In this document: piece after piece, positions 12,875 through 25,575 of the stretch
How the letters are laid out: each line of letters begins with the position of its first letter
How positions within the stretch are numbered: the stretch's first letter is position 1
Assembly: GCF_964340395.1 (NCBI RefSeq)
Contig: NC_135556.1
Coordinates: 22,259,723-22,323,722, forward strand
Direction of reading: 5' to 3'
Origin: Glandiceps talaboti
Lineage: Eukaryota > Hemichordata > Enteropneusta > Spengelidae
DNA: 64,000 bases
The notes under the pieces: model-generated
Database searches by the model: none
What the model saw: only the letters and a program-made list of their open reading frames with translations
Told to the model about the DNA's origin: nothing
Made by a program: the position numbers and the translations under genes

Positions 12875-13013
12875 GCGATAAACCACCCTGGGAATGGTAT
12901 ACCACTCTGTTTTGACCAGTGAACTCAACACACGCACTCGCTATCGCTCGTGCATATATTTCATTCACTGGTCAAAACCTCTTGGTATACCATTCCCAGG
13001 GTTGGTTTATTGC
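12875..13013. repeat. Inverted repeat (foldback) of ~139 bp
   Basis: Left arm 12875-12925 and right arm 12963-13013 pair over about 50 bp (both contain CCTGGGAATGGTATACCA and TTTTGACCAGTGAA) around a loop of about 35 bp. Differences between the arms are few. Confidence 0.85.
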
Positions 13014-13497
13014 TTAACTATACAAATACCACTTACCCACAGGTGATTCAATATTGTTCAGGTGCATGATATTATGAATAAGTCACTATATTTAACAGCT
13101 TTAATCTTACAGTACTCTATATTCACTTGTGGAACATGATCACTCATACATTCTTTATTATAATGTCACTGCCATATGCTATTTGGCTATCACTGCATGT
13201 ATGGACATAATTCACAGGACATTTGTGACACCACATGTTACTTACATAAATAACACTGACAGTGTATGAATTGGATGACTGTGTTATATGACATGCTTAA
13301 CACCTTTGGCCATGACTTACACACGACTTCAGCAACATGACACACCATTTGATGGAGTGCAGTCTTTAAACAGTCATAGATACACAGCTTACTACAACCT
13401 GGCAATGACAGTACATGTACTAAAAATATAACCTGACTCAAACCCTAGGTAAGACTTCTACATTTTTGAAGTCTGCAAATGTGCAGATATAACCTGT

Positions 13498-13832
13498 AAA
13501 TATTCTGAAACCATTTTGATTTCAAACATCATTCATGGTGGGAGATCTCCTGAAACATTACTGGATCCAAACCATTCTGACTTCAAAGTTCAAAACACCT
13601 ACTGTACAGGGGAGGTCTCCTGAAATCCTCCTGGATCCAAACAATTGATTCTGACTTCAAAGTTCAAACACCTACAGGCTACAGGGAGGTCTTGTGAAAT
13701 TGAAACCCATCTGGATCAAAACCATTCTTACTTTATTTGTTCATAGGAGATCTCTGGAAACCTTTCTACATCAGAAAATATTCTGACTTTGAACATTTAT
13801 GGGTGATCTTCTAAACCATCCAGGCATCAAAA
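13498..13832. repeat. Diverged ~80-110 bp tandem repeat
   Basis: Four units with the shared words GGAGATCTCCTGAAA, CTGGATCCAAACCATT and CTGACTTCAAAGTTC, spaced irregularly and decaying toward 13830. Confidence 0.75.
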
Positions 13833-14891
13833 CATGACCTGTATATGTATGTGACATGGTCATCAATCCTACATTTCAATGTATGAGTACATGTATATAA
13901 AAAAAGAATATTTACATGGCACTTACACACAACGGTAACATAATACACACACATGTAAAAGTGACATACTACACATATACGTAATACTGAGAGTGCACAT
14001 AACAGTAAACCATAGTACACACAATGATGGCATCAGGTAGGCTTTGTAATCTCACCAAAAACTTTCACTTTTGGCTTCAACACAAGAATGGGTAGTACAG
14101 AAAACATTCACAAGAGTGTTATGCCTGATTGAATTATTCATGAAGCATGACCTGGTCTACAACTTTGTGTTCCTTATGCACATGACAGGAATAATAATGT
14201 TCTGCCTTATTACATTTTCCATGAAGTATTACACAGCCTAAGTTTTGTGTGACTCAGTGTACGACATTTGGTTAGTCTATATCATACACCTGTTGATATT
14301 CTCTATGATCACTGTCCTCTCCATGGAGGAGAGGATCATCGTGATTTCGTAAAGCGAACAGGAAACTGCACTATGATTTTGGTGCACATAACAGTGACAT
14401 GGTGTACACAACAGTGACATTGCATATACACAATAAGGTTATGTCTTATTGTATTTGAAACACATTACATTTGTACCAGAAAACACAGGTTGAGATATTC
14501 TGAAAAGTTACACTACAACATGTGATAGTGTTTTCTTTGTATCCATCCAGTTACTGTACATTTTTTGGCAGACATTTTATTCATCTTAATACAGTTTCCA
14601 CTTTCCTGGTTTGCATTTCTTTATTCCAGAGTGACACTCTTGTTGGAGATTCTGAGAGCAACAGTGCTATCACCTTGTCAGTTTTATACATGATTTATTA
14701 CTGAATGCAACATTCAAAGTTTCTGAATCATACATGTATGTGTATGTGTGTACGTGTACATAAGTGGTGTGATGTAACTATAAGGTTTCATGTGAAAAAC
14801 AGGGTAAACAAATGATAGTGAAAGGTCATTCCACTGGGTTCATAATACAACAATACACACATACATGTATAATTTGATAACCATCATATTG

Positions 14892-14933
14892 TACATACAT
14901 ACATACATACATACATACATACATACATACACA
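14892..14933. repeat. (CATA)n microsatellite
   Basis: About ten CATA units followed by a short CACAAATACACACA tract. Confidence 0.95.
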
Positions 14934-17311
14934 CAAATACACACAGAGTAGGGGTTCAATAAGTCAGAAGTTCGTGTGATGACTTGGTGTTCATTTTACA
15001 ACAAACTTTTATACCTCATGGTATGATAAACCAGATTTGGATCTTAAGATATCAGAAATTCAAATTGATAAATCATTGCTTGCCTCAAATATTCTTAACA
15101 ACAACAAATGTGATTATATTCTGATTAAAGCCAGAAGACTATTTTTACTTTCCTTTGTAAGCTCTAACAGTGCAATCTGTATAGTAGATTGGAGGGGGGG
15201 GGGGGGGGGTTGTCTTTCACAGAATTTCTATTATTGTAATGTATATATTAAGGTCAACTTCGACAGTGAGATGTTTCCCGCTAAAAACTTAGGCAACATC
15301 TGTAAGATTTCACATATCCAGTAGTCACTGTTATTAATTTATGTTTTGTTGTTTCTTTGATATCTATTTTAATCAATAAAACGTTCGTCTGTACATGTAC
15401 ATGAAATATTGATCAGCTACTATAAACCAGGAAATTTTCACTAAAGACTTATTGTCAGACAAAATGCTAAAGTAAGTGGTGGTTAAAATGTCGTCTTGTT
15501 TATGAACCAGTATGGTAATAAGTAAAAATAATGATTACATATGTACCAGAGATTACTTGTACCTGTGCCTGTGCATAGTAGTGGTATTTGCAGTGCAATA
15601 TGATACTGACAACATTATTGCATACCTGTAGAAGGTAGAATGTCCCAAGTGTCTTGACATGACTTAATGTCCCTGGCTATGCAACAAATTGATTGCAAAT
15701 GATATATTTACAAACTTGAAAGGTAATAAAAAACCCTGGGCCCAGGAATATGAAAGACTAAATCATGTTATAACTATATGCATTTCATTTTATACATCGC
15801 TATATTATTTTTATTTTATTTATGTGTTTCTTGTAAAAAACACACTACATGTGCATCTCAGCACGTTGTACAGGCTTAAAGTAAATAAATGAGGGAAAGA
15901 AAATAACAGCACACACACAGGAAAAACAAGCTCAGCACAGCTGTACACAGTATACATTTCCTACTTATCCAAAGACACCATCAGACACTGAGGAGACCAG
16001 TAAAAGTACATCATATCTTTATTTATAGAGATTACACTCTATAAACCTTTTGTGTGTTTTCATAATGTATGAAATGTACATTTTAGTCTTGTATGTGGAC
16101 TTTCAGTCAACCACCAGCCCTGTTTTTTACACATGTTCTAAATTTATTTCAATGTGGAAAATAGTAGTTTCCCTTAATACAAAAAAACATCAAGACGTGA
16201 CTTCATACAGGCAGATGGTATGAGTGAGCGTATTGTGCTTGTTATTCTGTGTGTACATGTAGATGTCCTGTACAGCTGTTTGTACATGATGTCTCACTAA
16301 TCAGGTGATGTTGTTGAAATGATTTGACATAAGATTTATTGTGTTGCCTTCATTCGTATCTGTCACAGTTGTGTGCACCATACCATACACTTGTACATGT
16401 ATGGGCACTACCTTGGCAACTACAAGTACTGTACATGCAACTTTTCACTAAAAAATATTATTAAAGGGCTTTGAAAAGTTGTGCAAAACTTTCACTCAGA
16501 TGAAGGAGCATGTGATAGAGTTGCATGAATCTGTTTTGAACTAATGATACCTATATACAGGAGAGCAAAATATTGGCCACTTTTCATACACATGGCTCTA
16601 TAGATACCTGGTTATTTTCATGCGTACTTTTTTAAGGCCATATTTCAATTTACATGTTCTAGTATTATCCAAATCACACTTATTTATACATGTAAGTACT
16701 ATAACAATAAGACATACAGGCACCATTGATAACAGAAGAAGCATGAGACAAGTCGAATGAACAGAACAAGTACACTGTTTACCAATTCAAACTATCAGAT
16801 AGGAATGCCAACCAAAGCAAGGTCAGGAAGAAGACTTTCTTACAGCAAGAGGTAAACAAAGACACGTCAGGCATAACAAAGATCGTGTCAAAAAGCAGGG
16901 CATATATTAGTCTAGTTCCTACAGTATCGTTTCCATTTACACCTCCACTCAAGTGTTTTAGTTAGAAACCACACTGGCATCCAGACATATAATACAGTAG
17001 AGCTAAGACTCTCCTCTCCTTCAATTAAATGCTGTTAGCCCACAGGTGTTAAGATTGAGTTGGTTCAGGTAGTTGTTATACTAATGATGTGTATGTTACT
17101 AGCACACAGCTAGCCCTAATGTTAACCTGATGCTAGCTAAGTTTTGAACTTTATTGTATGGTTAGGCTAAAATAATTCATAATGTCCAACCTGCTATACC
17201 TACTTGCTTCCCAACATCTCGTCTGAAAAAGAGTACAATCATGTATTGTACTAGTAGAGAAGCTAAAGTATCTCCAGGGTGGCCTACCTTGAACATGACT
17301 ATTGCTACACT

Positions 17312-17593
17312 AGCCCCATCTACACGGCACTAAAAATCCTACCTGAGGTAGGATTCAGGATAGTTTGAAGCCTGTGTAGACGCAAACGCGTCCTGAAACC
17401 GTCCTGAAATTGTCCTGACTTAGGACACCTTTGAGAGGTTTCCTGAAACCCTCCTGACTTCGTCCTAAGTACTGTCAGGGCGGAAGGCGCGACATATATG
17501 CCGCAAACTTCCTATGTGTAGACACAAACCTATTCTACCTCAGGTAGGACTTGGGACTGCCTCAGGTAGGACGACCTACGTGTAGATGGGGCT
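17312..17593. mobile_element. TIR element (MITE), 282 bp, 3 bp target-site duplication
   Basis: Ends are exact inverted copies, AGCCCCATCTACACG at 17312-17326 and its complement at 17579-17593. ACT flanks both sides (17309-17311 and 17594-17596). Internal sequence is rich in TCCTGA/TCAGGA motifs and unusually CpG-rich for its surroundings. No coding capacity. The 3 bp duplication fits PIF/Harbinger or CACTA-type transposition, but the superfamily is unproven. Confidence 0.85.
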
Positions 17594-17670
17594 ACTATTC
17601 TACTATCCTAACTGACATTTTAACTGACATGGGTGAAACACCTAACCAACATCATTTTATCTGTATAGTA

Positions 17671-17792
17671 AGTTTGAATAAAAGGACAAGTCCAAGTCTG
17701 GTTAAAACTTCTGCTTTATTTGATAACCCTACATTAAATACAAATAAAGCAGAAGTTATATCCAGACTTGGATTTATCCTTTTATTCAAACT
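17671..17792. repeat. Long hairpin, 51 bp arms
   Basis: 17671-17721 and 17742-17792 are inverted copies differing at only a few positions (TTTGAATAAAAGGA, TCCAAGTCTGG and ACTTCTGCTTTATTT shared) around a 20 bp loop. It lies 78 bp after the TIR element at 17312. Confidence 0.9.
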
Positions 17793-19030
17793 CAAGATAT
17801 GCCATACTGTGCTGAAAAGTTTATCGTACTATATCACTGTAGTTGGACTGATACTTATTTGTACTACAAACTCATCTGTATATTATATTATTAACTTGTA
17901 ATTATTGCTGTCCTATTCAATAGTACAAGGAGTGATACCAGACATCCAAGACTGAGTACAGGTTCAACAATCCAAGACTATATCATGCTTTATGCTGTAC
18001 ATGAGTCATCATATCATTATTACCATACATTTTGTACTTTACTCAGGACAACTAGCTACAATCATAGTGATGAATTTATTACACCTAGGTTACAAATGTA
18101 ATGTGTACTTTGACATATACAGTACTTTAGTCATACTGTACAGTGCATGACCTAAAAAGGTGACACCGCCTTTAAACCAACACTGTTCTGGTATTTGACC
18201 TACCAATTACACTTTATCAAGATAATTATCATATTAACTACCTAATCTGCCAACTTTCATCATCCCAAACCTGACACAAAATACAAAGAAGTCAAGTTTT
18301 ATCACAACAAAAAATTTGCTGGGTGTTTTGTTTTCAAGAAATGATATAAGTAAAGTTACGACTATACTGATGTCAGGAGTACCACATACATGTACATGTA
18401 CAACAAACTATTTTAGTAGGTAGGATCCATCATACCATGTGATGACAACATGGACTGATATACAACATGATCAATGAGTGACAAGATCTGTACTTTATTT
18501 ATGATGCATGGCTATCCAGTGTATCTAGGAGAAAGGTCACAGGTCACTGGTCACGAGGAGTGAATGATGAACTGTAATGTTACACACATACATACACACG
18601 TGCGTGGGTCCCTCTGTCCATCCGTCTGTCTACCTGCCCGCCCACATGCTCATAGCAGTCACACATGCAGGCCCACAGAAACGAACTGAGGATGTTTGTC
18701 ATTTTGCATTCCTCATCCCTCACAGACATTATCCCTGGAATATATCTGCATCATGTAGAAACACCAACCTTTTCTTCACTCATTTATTTGCATGCATCAG
18801 TGGTTTTCATGGTGTAAATATATCTCTCAAAATTTACATATTTACATTCCCATACCATGGTTTTGGTGGGGAACCTCAGTGCAATACCTTAGGAACTCAT
18901 GTAGATTGTATGTATTTATTGCCCATAACAAAAAAATTGCCACAGACACTGGACTCAGTTTGGATGAACTGAAGGGAGCAATGGCAGATAAACCAGGGCA
19001 TATCAGAGTGTTTACGATTTCAACCATGCT

Positions 19031-19052
19031 CGATGGATGATGATGATGATGA

Positions 19053-19103
<51 letters not shown>
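19031..19103. repeat. (GAT)n(GAC)n trinucleotide tract
   Basis: Six or so GAT units pass into about 17 GAC (CGA) units followed by poly-A. The CGA part is a dense CpG array in an otherwise CpG-poor region. Confidence 0.97.
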
Positions 19104-19624
19104 AAAAAAACTGTACATGTAACACCAAAATTAGTAGAAATATGAAGGAGTATTGATAACTAATAATTAATGTCACAGGCAAAGATTATTAATTTGTACA
19201 AAAATGTACCAGAAATAGGTCACATTATATATACATGTATGCCTTAATAATGCAGACACAAAACTATACATATGTAACGTTCCGTGACGTGCTGTGAGTT
19301 TTAAGTTTGAATAATTTCTCTCAATGACAATATGTCCTTGAACACAATCCACTTCAAGCTTTCCATCTTAGTTCGTTTATTGAGCTTGTGCAACATTGTG
19401 CGATCGTCCCTTAATACAGAAAAGGTTGGCCACCAAGCCACTCAAAATAGTACAATAAAGGGATAGTTACAAGAATACTGACATTACTTATCTATGTATT
19501 TCTCTGATTATTCAAATTCTACTTTGCCTGAAGAAAAAACCCAGAATCTATATATGTGTACACATGTCTGCATTTTAGTGGTAGATAATTCAAAAGGTGA
19601 ATCCATAAATCATACATACATGGA

Positions 19625-19745
19625 ATATACTATATATTTATCCTGGAATCTGTCCTGTCATGTTTGACAGCAAAGAGGGCATACATGGCATATGTAATGT
19701 ATTTATCATGGAATCTATTCTGTCATGTTTGACAGCAAAGAAGGA
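19625..19745. repeat. Tandem duplication, ~66 bp unit
   Basis: Two copies of a unit containing TGTATTTATC-TGGAATCT and CTGTCATGTTTGACAGCAAAG, with minor differences. Confidence 0.8.
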
Positions 19746-21373
19746 CATGAAATGTCATGACATGACGACCTTGAGCTCAAGGCAAGCTTTACCATACACT
19801 AAAAAAATTCTGTCACTTGAAAAATATATCTGACCTTAACAATCAATCATTATATCTGTTCAATCATTATAATTTAGGTGAAATACCATTCTACTACAAT
19901 TAATGGAATTGTGTACATCAACTTGATGTCCATGTGTAAACAGTGGAAGAGGTCTGGACTATTTGCTCATCTGACACCAACATTACAGGAAGTGCAAGAT
20001 AAATTATTCTTCTCTCTAAGGGCGGGGGGGGGGGGGGGATTTGTTTGTACACAAAAAACTACAAGTTGAACAAATCAGAATTATTAAATATGTCAAAAAC
20101 AAGAAAGCAATTGTAGTTGAAATAATTCAGTTACTGCTATTTTGGAGTTAAATCTTTGTACCCCAGAGGTATCTGTTTGCACACAAAAAGACACACGTTG
20201 GGAAAACATGATTAATATATGTGGGTTTGTAGGTCAGAGGTCATGGTTACAATAGTGTTGAACAGGAAGATTTCTTTCCAACACATCACATGTTATAGGG
20301 AACAGAACTCAGGCCATCGTCTAGGCCACTGACCTTGCATCTTTATAAGAGCAGTACAGATACACCAGGTTGTAGAGAACCCTACACATTCTTTGTTATT
20401 GATCAGGGCATATAAAACTAACAAAGGTTGGCCATAGAATACTAAAGTCTTCATAAAATACCACTCTAGTATGAGAATGTCTGCTAGGCATGTGTAACTG
20501 TCTGTACAGCAGTGTCACAAAGACCTGGTTATACTCATGAGACATTCCTATTCAATAGCTGTAACACAAAACATCATAAACCTTAGGCTGGGTACAGTTT
20601 GTGTGACCTAGATTTGCATTCACTTTGGGGGGGGGGGGGGGGATAGGTTATGGGGTTAGCACATCCAATGTAATAGTCTCGAGTGTATGGTACACTAGAG
20701 ACATCAGAACAGGCAAGATTACTGATTTAAACTGTAAAGTACATAATTTTCTTTATTTTATATGTACATTAAAGCAAGGGTATATCCATTTTTTTTACTT
20801 GAAAACCATGCACAGGAAATATCCCTGCATTGCTGTAGAAACAGTATTTTAATTAGTGGCGGATTTTTCTCTTTTTTGCACATACGACTTTTCCCCAAGA
20901 ACGAATTCCCAATTTTAACAAACACTTGAAAATGTCCATTTTTCATGACATGATAATTAAGAGCATACTCAGAGTAGAATGAATTACTGACATTTTTCAG
21001 TCACATATATATAGATCTCTGATAAATAAAACTGTAATTCCACCATTACCCGTCCTATATATATAATGATATCAATTCCATGAATATCTGCACTAGGTCA
21101 GAGAATTTCATGACCTCATATGACCACTCAACATTTTGTCTATTTCAATCGGTATAAAACCACAAAGCTTTTCACCTGTTGAAGTCATAAGTGCCACAAT
21201 AACTCTCCCATAAAGACAAATTTTTTTTGTTTAGAAAAGTAGATTTATATTGAAATAATATACAATCTGTGTTCGGATTTGTTGAATAACAGATGTGTAA
21301 AATCTATCATAATCTACCGTATTTACAAAGGTCAGAGAAGTGGCTGTTCATCAGATGTTGACCTACATATTTA

Positions 21374-21375
<2 letters not shown>

Positions 21376-21440
<65 letters not shown>

Positions 21441-21540
21441 TCTGTGTCTCTGTCTGTCTGTGTGTGGCTGTCTGTATATGTGTGTGTCAGTGTGTGTGTG
21501 TGTCTGTGTCTGTGTATGTGTGTGTCTGTGTGTGTGCTGT
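21376..21540. repeat. (GT)n microsatellite with CT variants
   Basis: About 60 bp of pure GT followed by mixed GTGT/CTGT/CTCT units to about 21540. Cys-Val open frames here are artefacts. Confidence 0.97.
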
Positions 21541-22797
21541 CACTTCCACATTAGTTGATACTTACAAATACATTTCATTTCTATTATAATCTTACGTGGA
21601 TGGAATTTCAAAGGTTTTTTTGTAAGTGTTTAATTTCGAGAAAGACAAATAACAGCAACACAAGTACAAAAATAACATGTGGCACCATTTGGAACATCTG
21701 AAACAATGTGAGAAAAAAAAGATACAGTGCAGAGGTAGGGAACAAAATTCACTTAAACTTCAAAATTGTCCCATTTTGCACAAAACTTTGGGAGACAGTC
21801 TTTTCTTTTGGCAATATGGCATTCAATCTTTTTTGCAAGTCTTACATTTAATTTCACAATATTAAAGGATGGTATAGTTTTTGATAACTTACATTCATAA
21901 GTGTTTAGTATGCATATGGCAACTCCATAATTTACAACCGTGCAAAAAACCAGGAAGCCCCAGATTGTTAGAGGCCAAGTGGCATGATAGTAATTGATTT
22001 GTGAATGTAATCCATTACTTGCATCATAGTTCTGGTTAAGATACTGTTGTCAATCTTTAAAGTACTGAAATCCTCATTGCCATGGTAACTCACTTTTACA
22101 GAAGTCAGTCCTGAAGTTGAACACTAAGATTCGTTCAATCAGTTGTAGTAATAGTCGGTGTGACACGACGTGTCATGCTACCCTATCAGACAACACTAAC
22201 AAGAGCTGGACAATAAGTACTTTAACAACATGATATCTGTCTATTGCACTCACAAGAGTAGCACAAATAGCACTAAACAACATGATCATTGATATATCTC
22301 AGTTTACTGCACTCAATTTGAAAAACAATTTCTGAAATTTCATCAAAATAGAAAAATTTGTCAATTGAAAACTGAAATACACATTGTAAGGAAGTGTTTT
22401 TGTCAAATTTAGACCTCACATATGTAATGTAAACAACTGAAGTAATTAACATAATTGTGTGCTCTTTTGTCATGCTAATTAATCAATTCTTCTTTATTTC
22501 CATAGGAAATGCATAGTTACATGTATGTTTCATTAATTTTGAGTACTAAGTCTTAGCAACTTAAACAATGTCTACAGATAGACCATTTTGGGAAAACCAT
22601 TACTGGCTAGAAATCGTGGTTACAACCACAGATGTGTTAGCAACCACAGATAATTATATCACACAAGAACAAGAAGAGTTCCCTCAAAACACAGTGCAGT
22701 TTTTGTTTATCACAAAGACTTCAAACAGTTCACATTAGTATAGGCATCACATGTCCAGACAATAATTAAAGTACTTCACAAATGCAGTAGTCTGGAT

Positions 22798-22836
22798 GAC
22801 CAGACTGTGGTTTCTAACCCTAACCACAGTCTGGTC
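22798..22836. repeat. Perfect 15 bp stem hairpin
   Basis: GACCAGACTGTGGTT (22798-22812) is followed after nine bases by its exact complement (22822-22836). Confidence 0.9.
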
Positions 22837-23248
22837 AAATTCCCTCAATCAGCACACATTCCTGTGCTCCCTCCGAGTCCTACAGCATTCATATAAACAT
22901 GATTTTGTTGATGGGTCCCAAGTCATTTAGTTTAAACCTCAGACTGTCAGTAAAGTCCTGGTTGGACATTGGACATCGTTAAAACAGCTGTACCAAATGA
23001 ATATTTAATGAGCGGTGACGACAGCCCATTATTACTAGTGATATGCTCTGTTCGTGCTTTGCTCACTATGGGGTTGAACCATAATTAACACTTTTCATCA
23101 GGGCCTTGACAATACTGTGAGTGAAGGTATAAATCATAACGATACCGTATAGGAACTAGACTACAAATGTAGGTACCATATATAATATAAAGAAAAAAAG
23201 CTTAACAAAGCAGCACTCTTATTATGAAAAATTGATTTTGTACTATAG

Positions 23249-23894
23249 ACACTACTCACACTTACAGAAGACACTCTGTACAAGTGCAAAGATACTCCTC
23301 ACAGAAGACACTCTGCACAAGTGCAAAGATACTCCTCACAGAAGACACCTTCTTTAAGTGTCAATATACACAGACACTCATCACAGAAGACACTCTCTAA
23401 AAAGTGCAAAGATACTCCTCACAGAAGACACTTTCTTCAAGTGTCAGACACCCATTACAAAAGACACTTGCCATAGGTGTCAATATACACAGACACTCCT
23501 CACAGAAGACACCTTATAAAAGTGCTAAGACACTCCTCACAGAAGACACTCTCTACACTGTCAATATACACAGACACTCCTCACAGAAGACATTCTCTAC
23601 AGTGTCAATATATACAGACACCCCTCACTGAAGATACTCTCTACAAGTGTCAATATACACAGACACTCCTCACAGAAGACATTCTCTACAGTGTCAATAT
23701 ATACAGACACCCCTCACTGAAGATACTCTCTACAAGGGTCAATATACACAGACACTCCTCACAGAAGACACCCTATAAAAGTGCTAAGACACTCCTCACT
23801 GAAGACACTCTACATCATGTGTCAATATATATAGACACTCTACAACTTATAAGTGACAACATACATCGACACTCCTCACAGAAGACACTCTACA
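23249..23894. repeat. Minisatellite, ~37-45 bp unit
   Basis: About 15 imperfect copies sharing ACTCCTCACAGAAGACAC with variable spacers such as GTCAATATACACAGAC. Unit length changes from about 37 bp on the left to 42-45 bp on the right, and a two-unit higher-order repeat appears at 23550-23760. Thr/Gln/Lys open frames here are repeat products. Confidence 0.93.
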
Positions 23895-25244
23895 AGTACA
23901 TGTATGTTGTGGTTTAATATGTAGTTTGGTGCTGACTTTCTCTCATTTGAAATTTAACAAAAGCAAAGTTTACACCACAAGTGATCCTGACAGGTCTAAA
24001 ACAACAAGATTATAGTACATGTTTATGAAGATACATTGTACATTATGTAAATCAAGCCTATTTGCTTTATTTGCAGTCTATGCAGGAACCTGTGATGTGG
24101 TCTTTCATAAATGTATAAAATCTGATTGTATCAACCCCTCCTATAATCTATTTATTTATTTATTTTGTTGCTAGGATCAGAGCACACCAGACATCTGATA
24201 ATACTTGCAGGGTTTTCTATACCTTATACCATAACTCTTGAGGAAAGTTCAGGTAGATTTTACCTACAATACTAAACAACAACACCAATACTTTGTAACC
24301 CATAGCAAATTTCATTTTCAAAACCTATAACTTGACTTGCAATGAACCTATTTACTCTATGACTCACCAGTAGGAATTTCTGTGTTAATATATTCACTAT
24401 TTTTCAACTCGGAGCCAAACTTCTGTGGGCAAAGTAGGAGCAAAAACAGTAGTGCTTGTACTCTGGAGTACGTATCATAGAACCTATCCGCCATACCACC
24501 CACTCATTTAGCAGACTGTTAGAACACATTGCATTCAATGAATGTCCTATTATGTAAAACTTAGAGTTGAAAGCTTTGAGTATGCGGATGTGAGGTGAAG
24601 GAGGTTAAATACAAATGCACTTTGGAGTGTGAAATAGTTCCCACACGTACATGTCATTTGTACAATATGTCCCTCACAACAGCTGTACAGAGTAGAGCCA
24701 ATGTAAAACTTCACATCGTCATCATCTACAACAATTCAAAGATGAATTTAATGACCAGATAAAAATCATACTTAAAGCCCAATATTTGATTCCTATGTTT
24801 TTGCATGGTGCAGTGAAGTCGTCATTTGATACATGTTTAGAAGTGTTCTCCCCCATATACAGTAGAAAGCATACAATGCATGTAACCACCATCCTTGTCA
24901 CCCACGCCACCATACTTGGCAGGTTTTTGCCATGCTGTAAAGAGAGGTTCTAATATCCTTTAAGCTTCAGTAATCTTTGAATGACAATATCTTACTTTGA
25001 CATGAAGAGAAATTAAGTACTGCTGATGTCCATTGATGTACATGTATGTGTTAAATATGTCAGTGTATGTTTCAATATAGCAGACATGCATATTATATGC
25101 TGATCACTATACAAATCAGTATGAAAATTATCAGGTTTAATGATATATAACAATGCAAATTAGCTGTCAGCCTTGCTGCACTCCATCCCAGGGAGAAAAC
25201 TGTGTAGGAACATTCTATCCTTTATCAATGGTACATGACATGAT

Positions 25245-25575
25245 GACTGCATATCAAACCAGTAAGACTATATCAAACCAATAAGACTGCATATCAAACC
25301 AATAAGACTGCATATTAAACCAATAAGACTGTATATCAAACCAATAAGACTGTATATCAAACCAGTAAGACTGTATATCAAACCAATAAGACTGCATATC
25401 AAACCAATAAGACTGTATATCAAACCAGTAAGACTATATCAAACCAGTAAGACTGTATATCAAACCAGTAAGACTGCATATCAAACCAGTAAGACTGTAT
25501 ATCAAACCAGTAAGATATGGTACATGATCAAACCAATAAGACTGTATATCAAAACAATAAGATATGGTACATGAC
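25245..25575. repeat. 21 bp minisatellite, about 15 copies
   Basis: Units read GACTGTATATCAAACCARTA with alternation of TGTATA/TGCATA/TATA and CAGTAA/CAATAA variants; the last two copies are disrupted by ATGGTACATGA insertions. Confidence 0.95.

Noticed and set aside
23404-23917. Thr/Gln/Lys-rich repeat protein
   Set aside because: Product of minisatellite units in more than one frame, with no start context or splice support.
25245-25575. CRISPR array
   Set aside because: Regular 21 bp units have no unique spacers and the context is an animal genome; it is a minisatellite.
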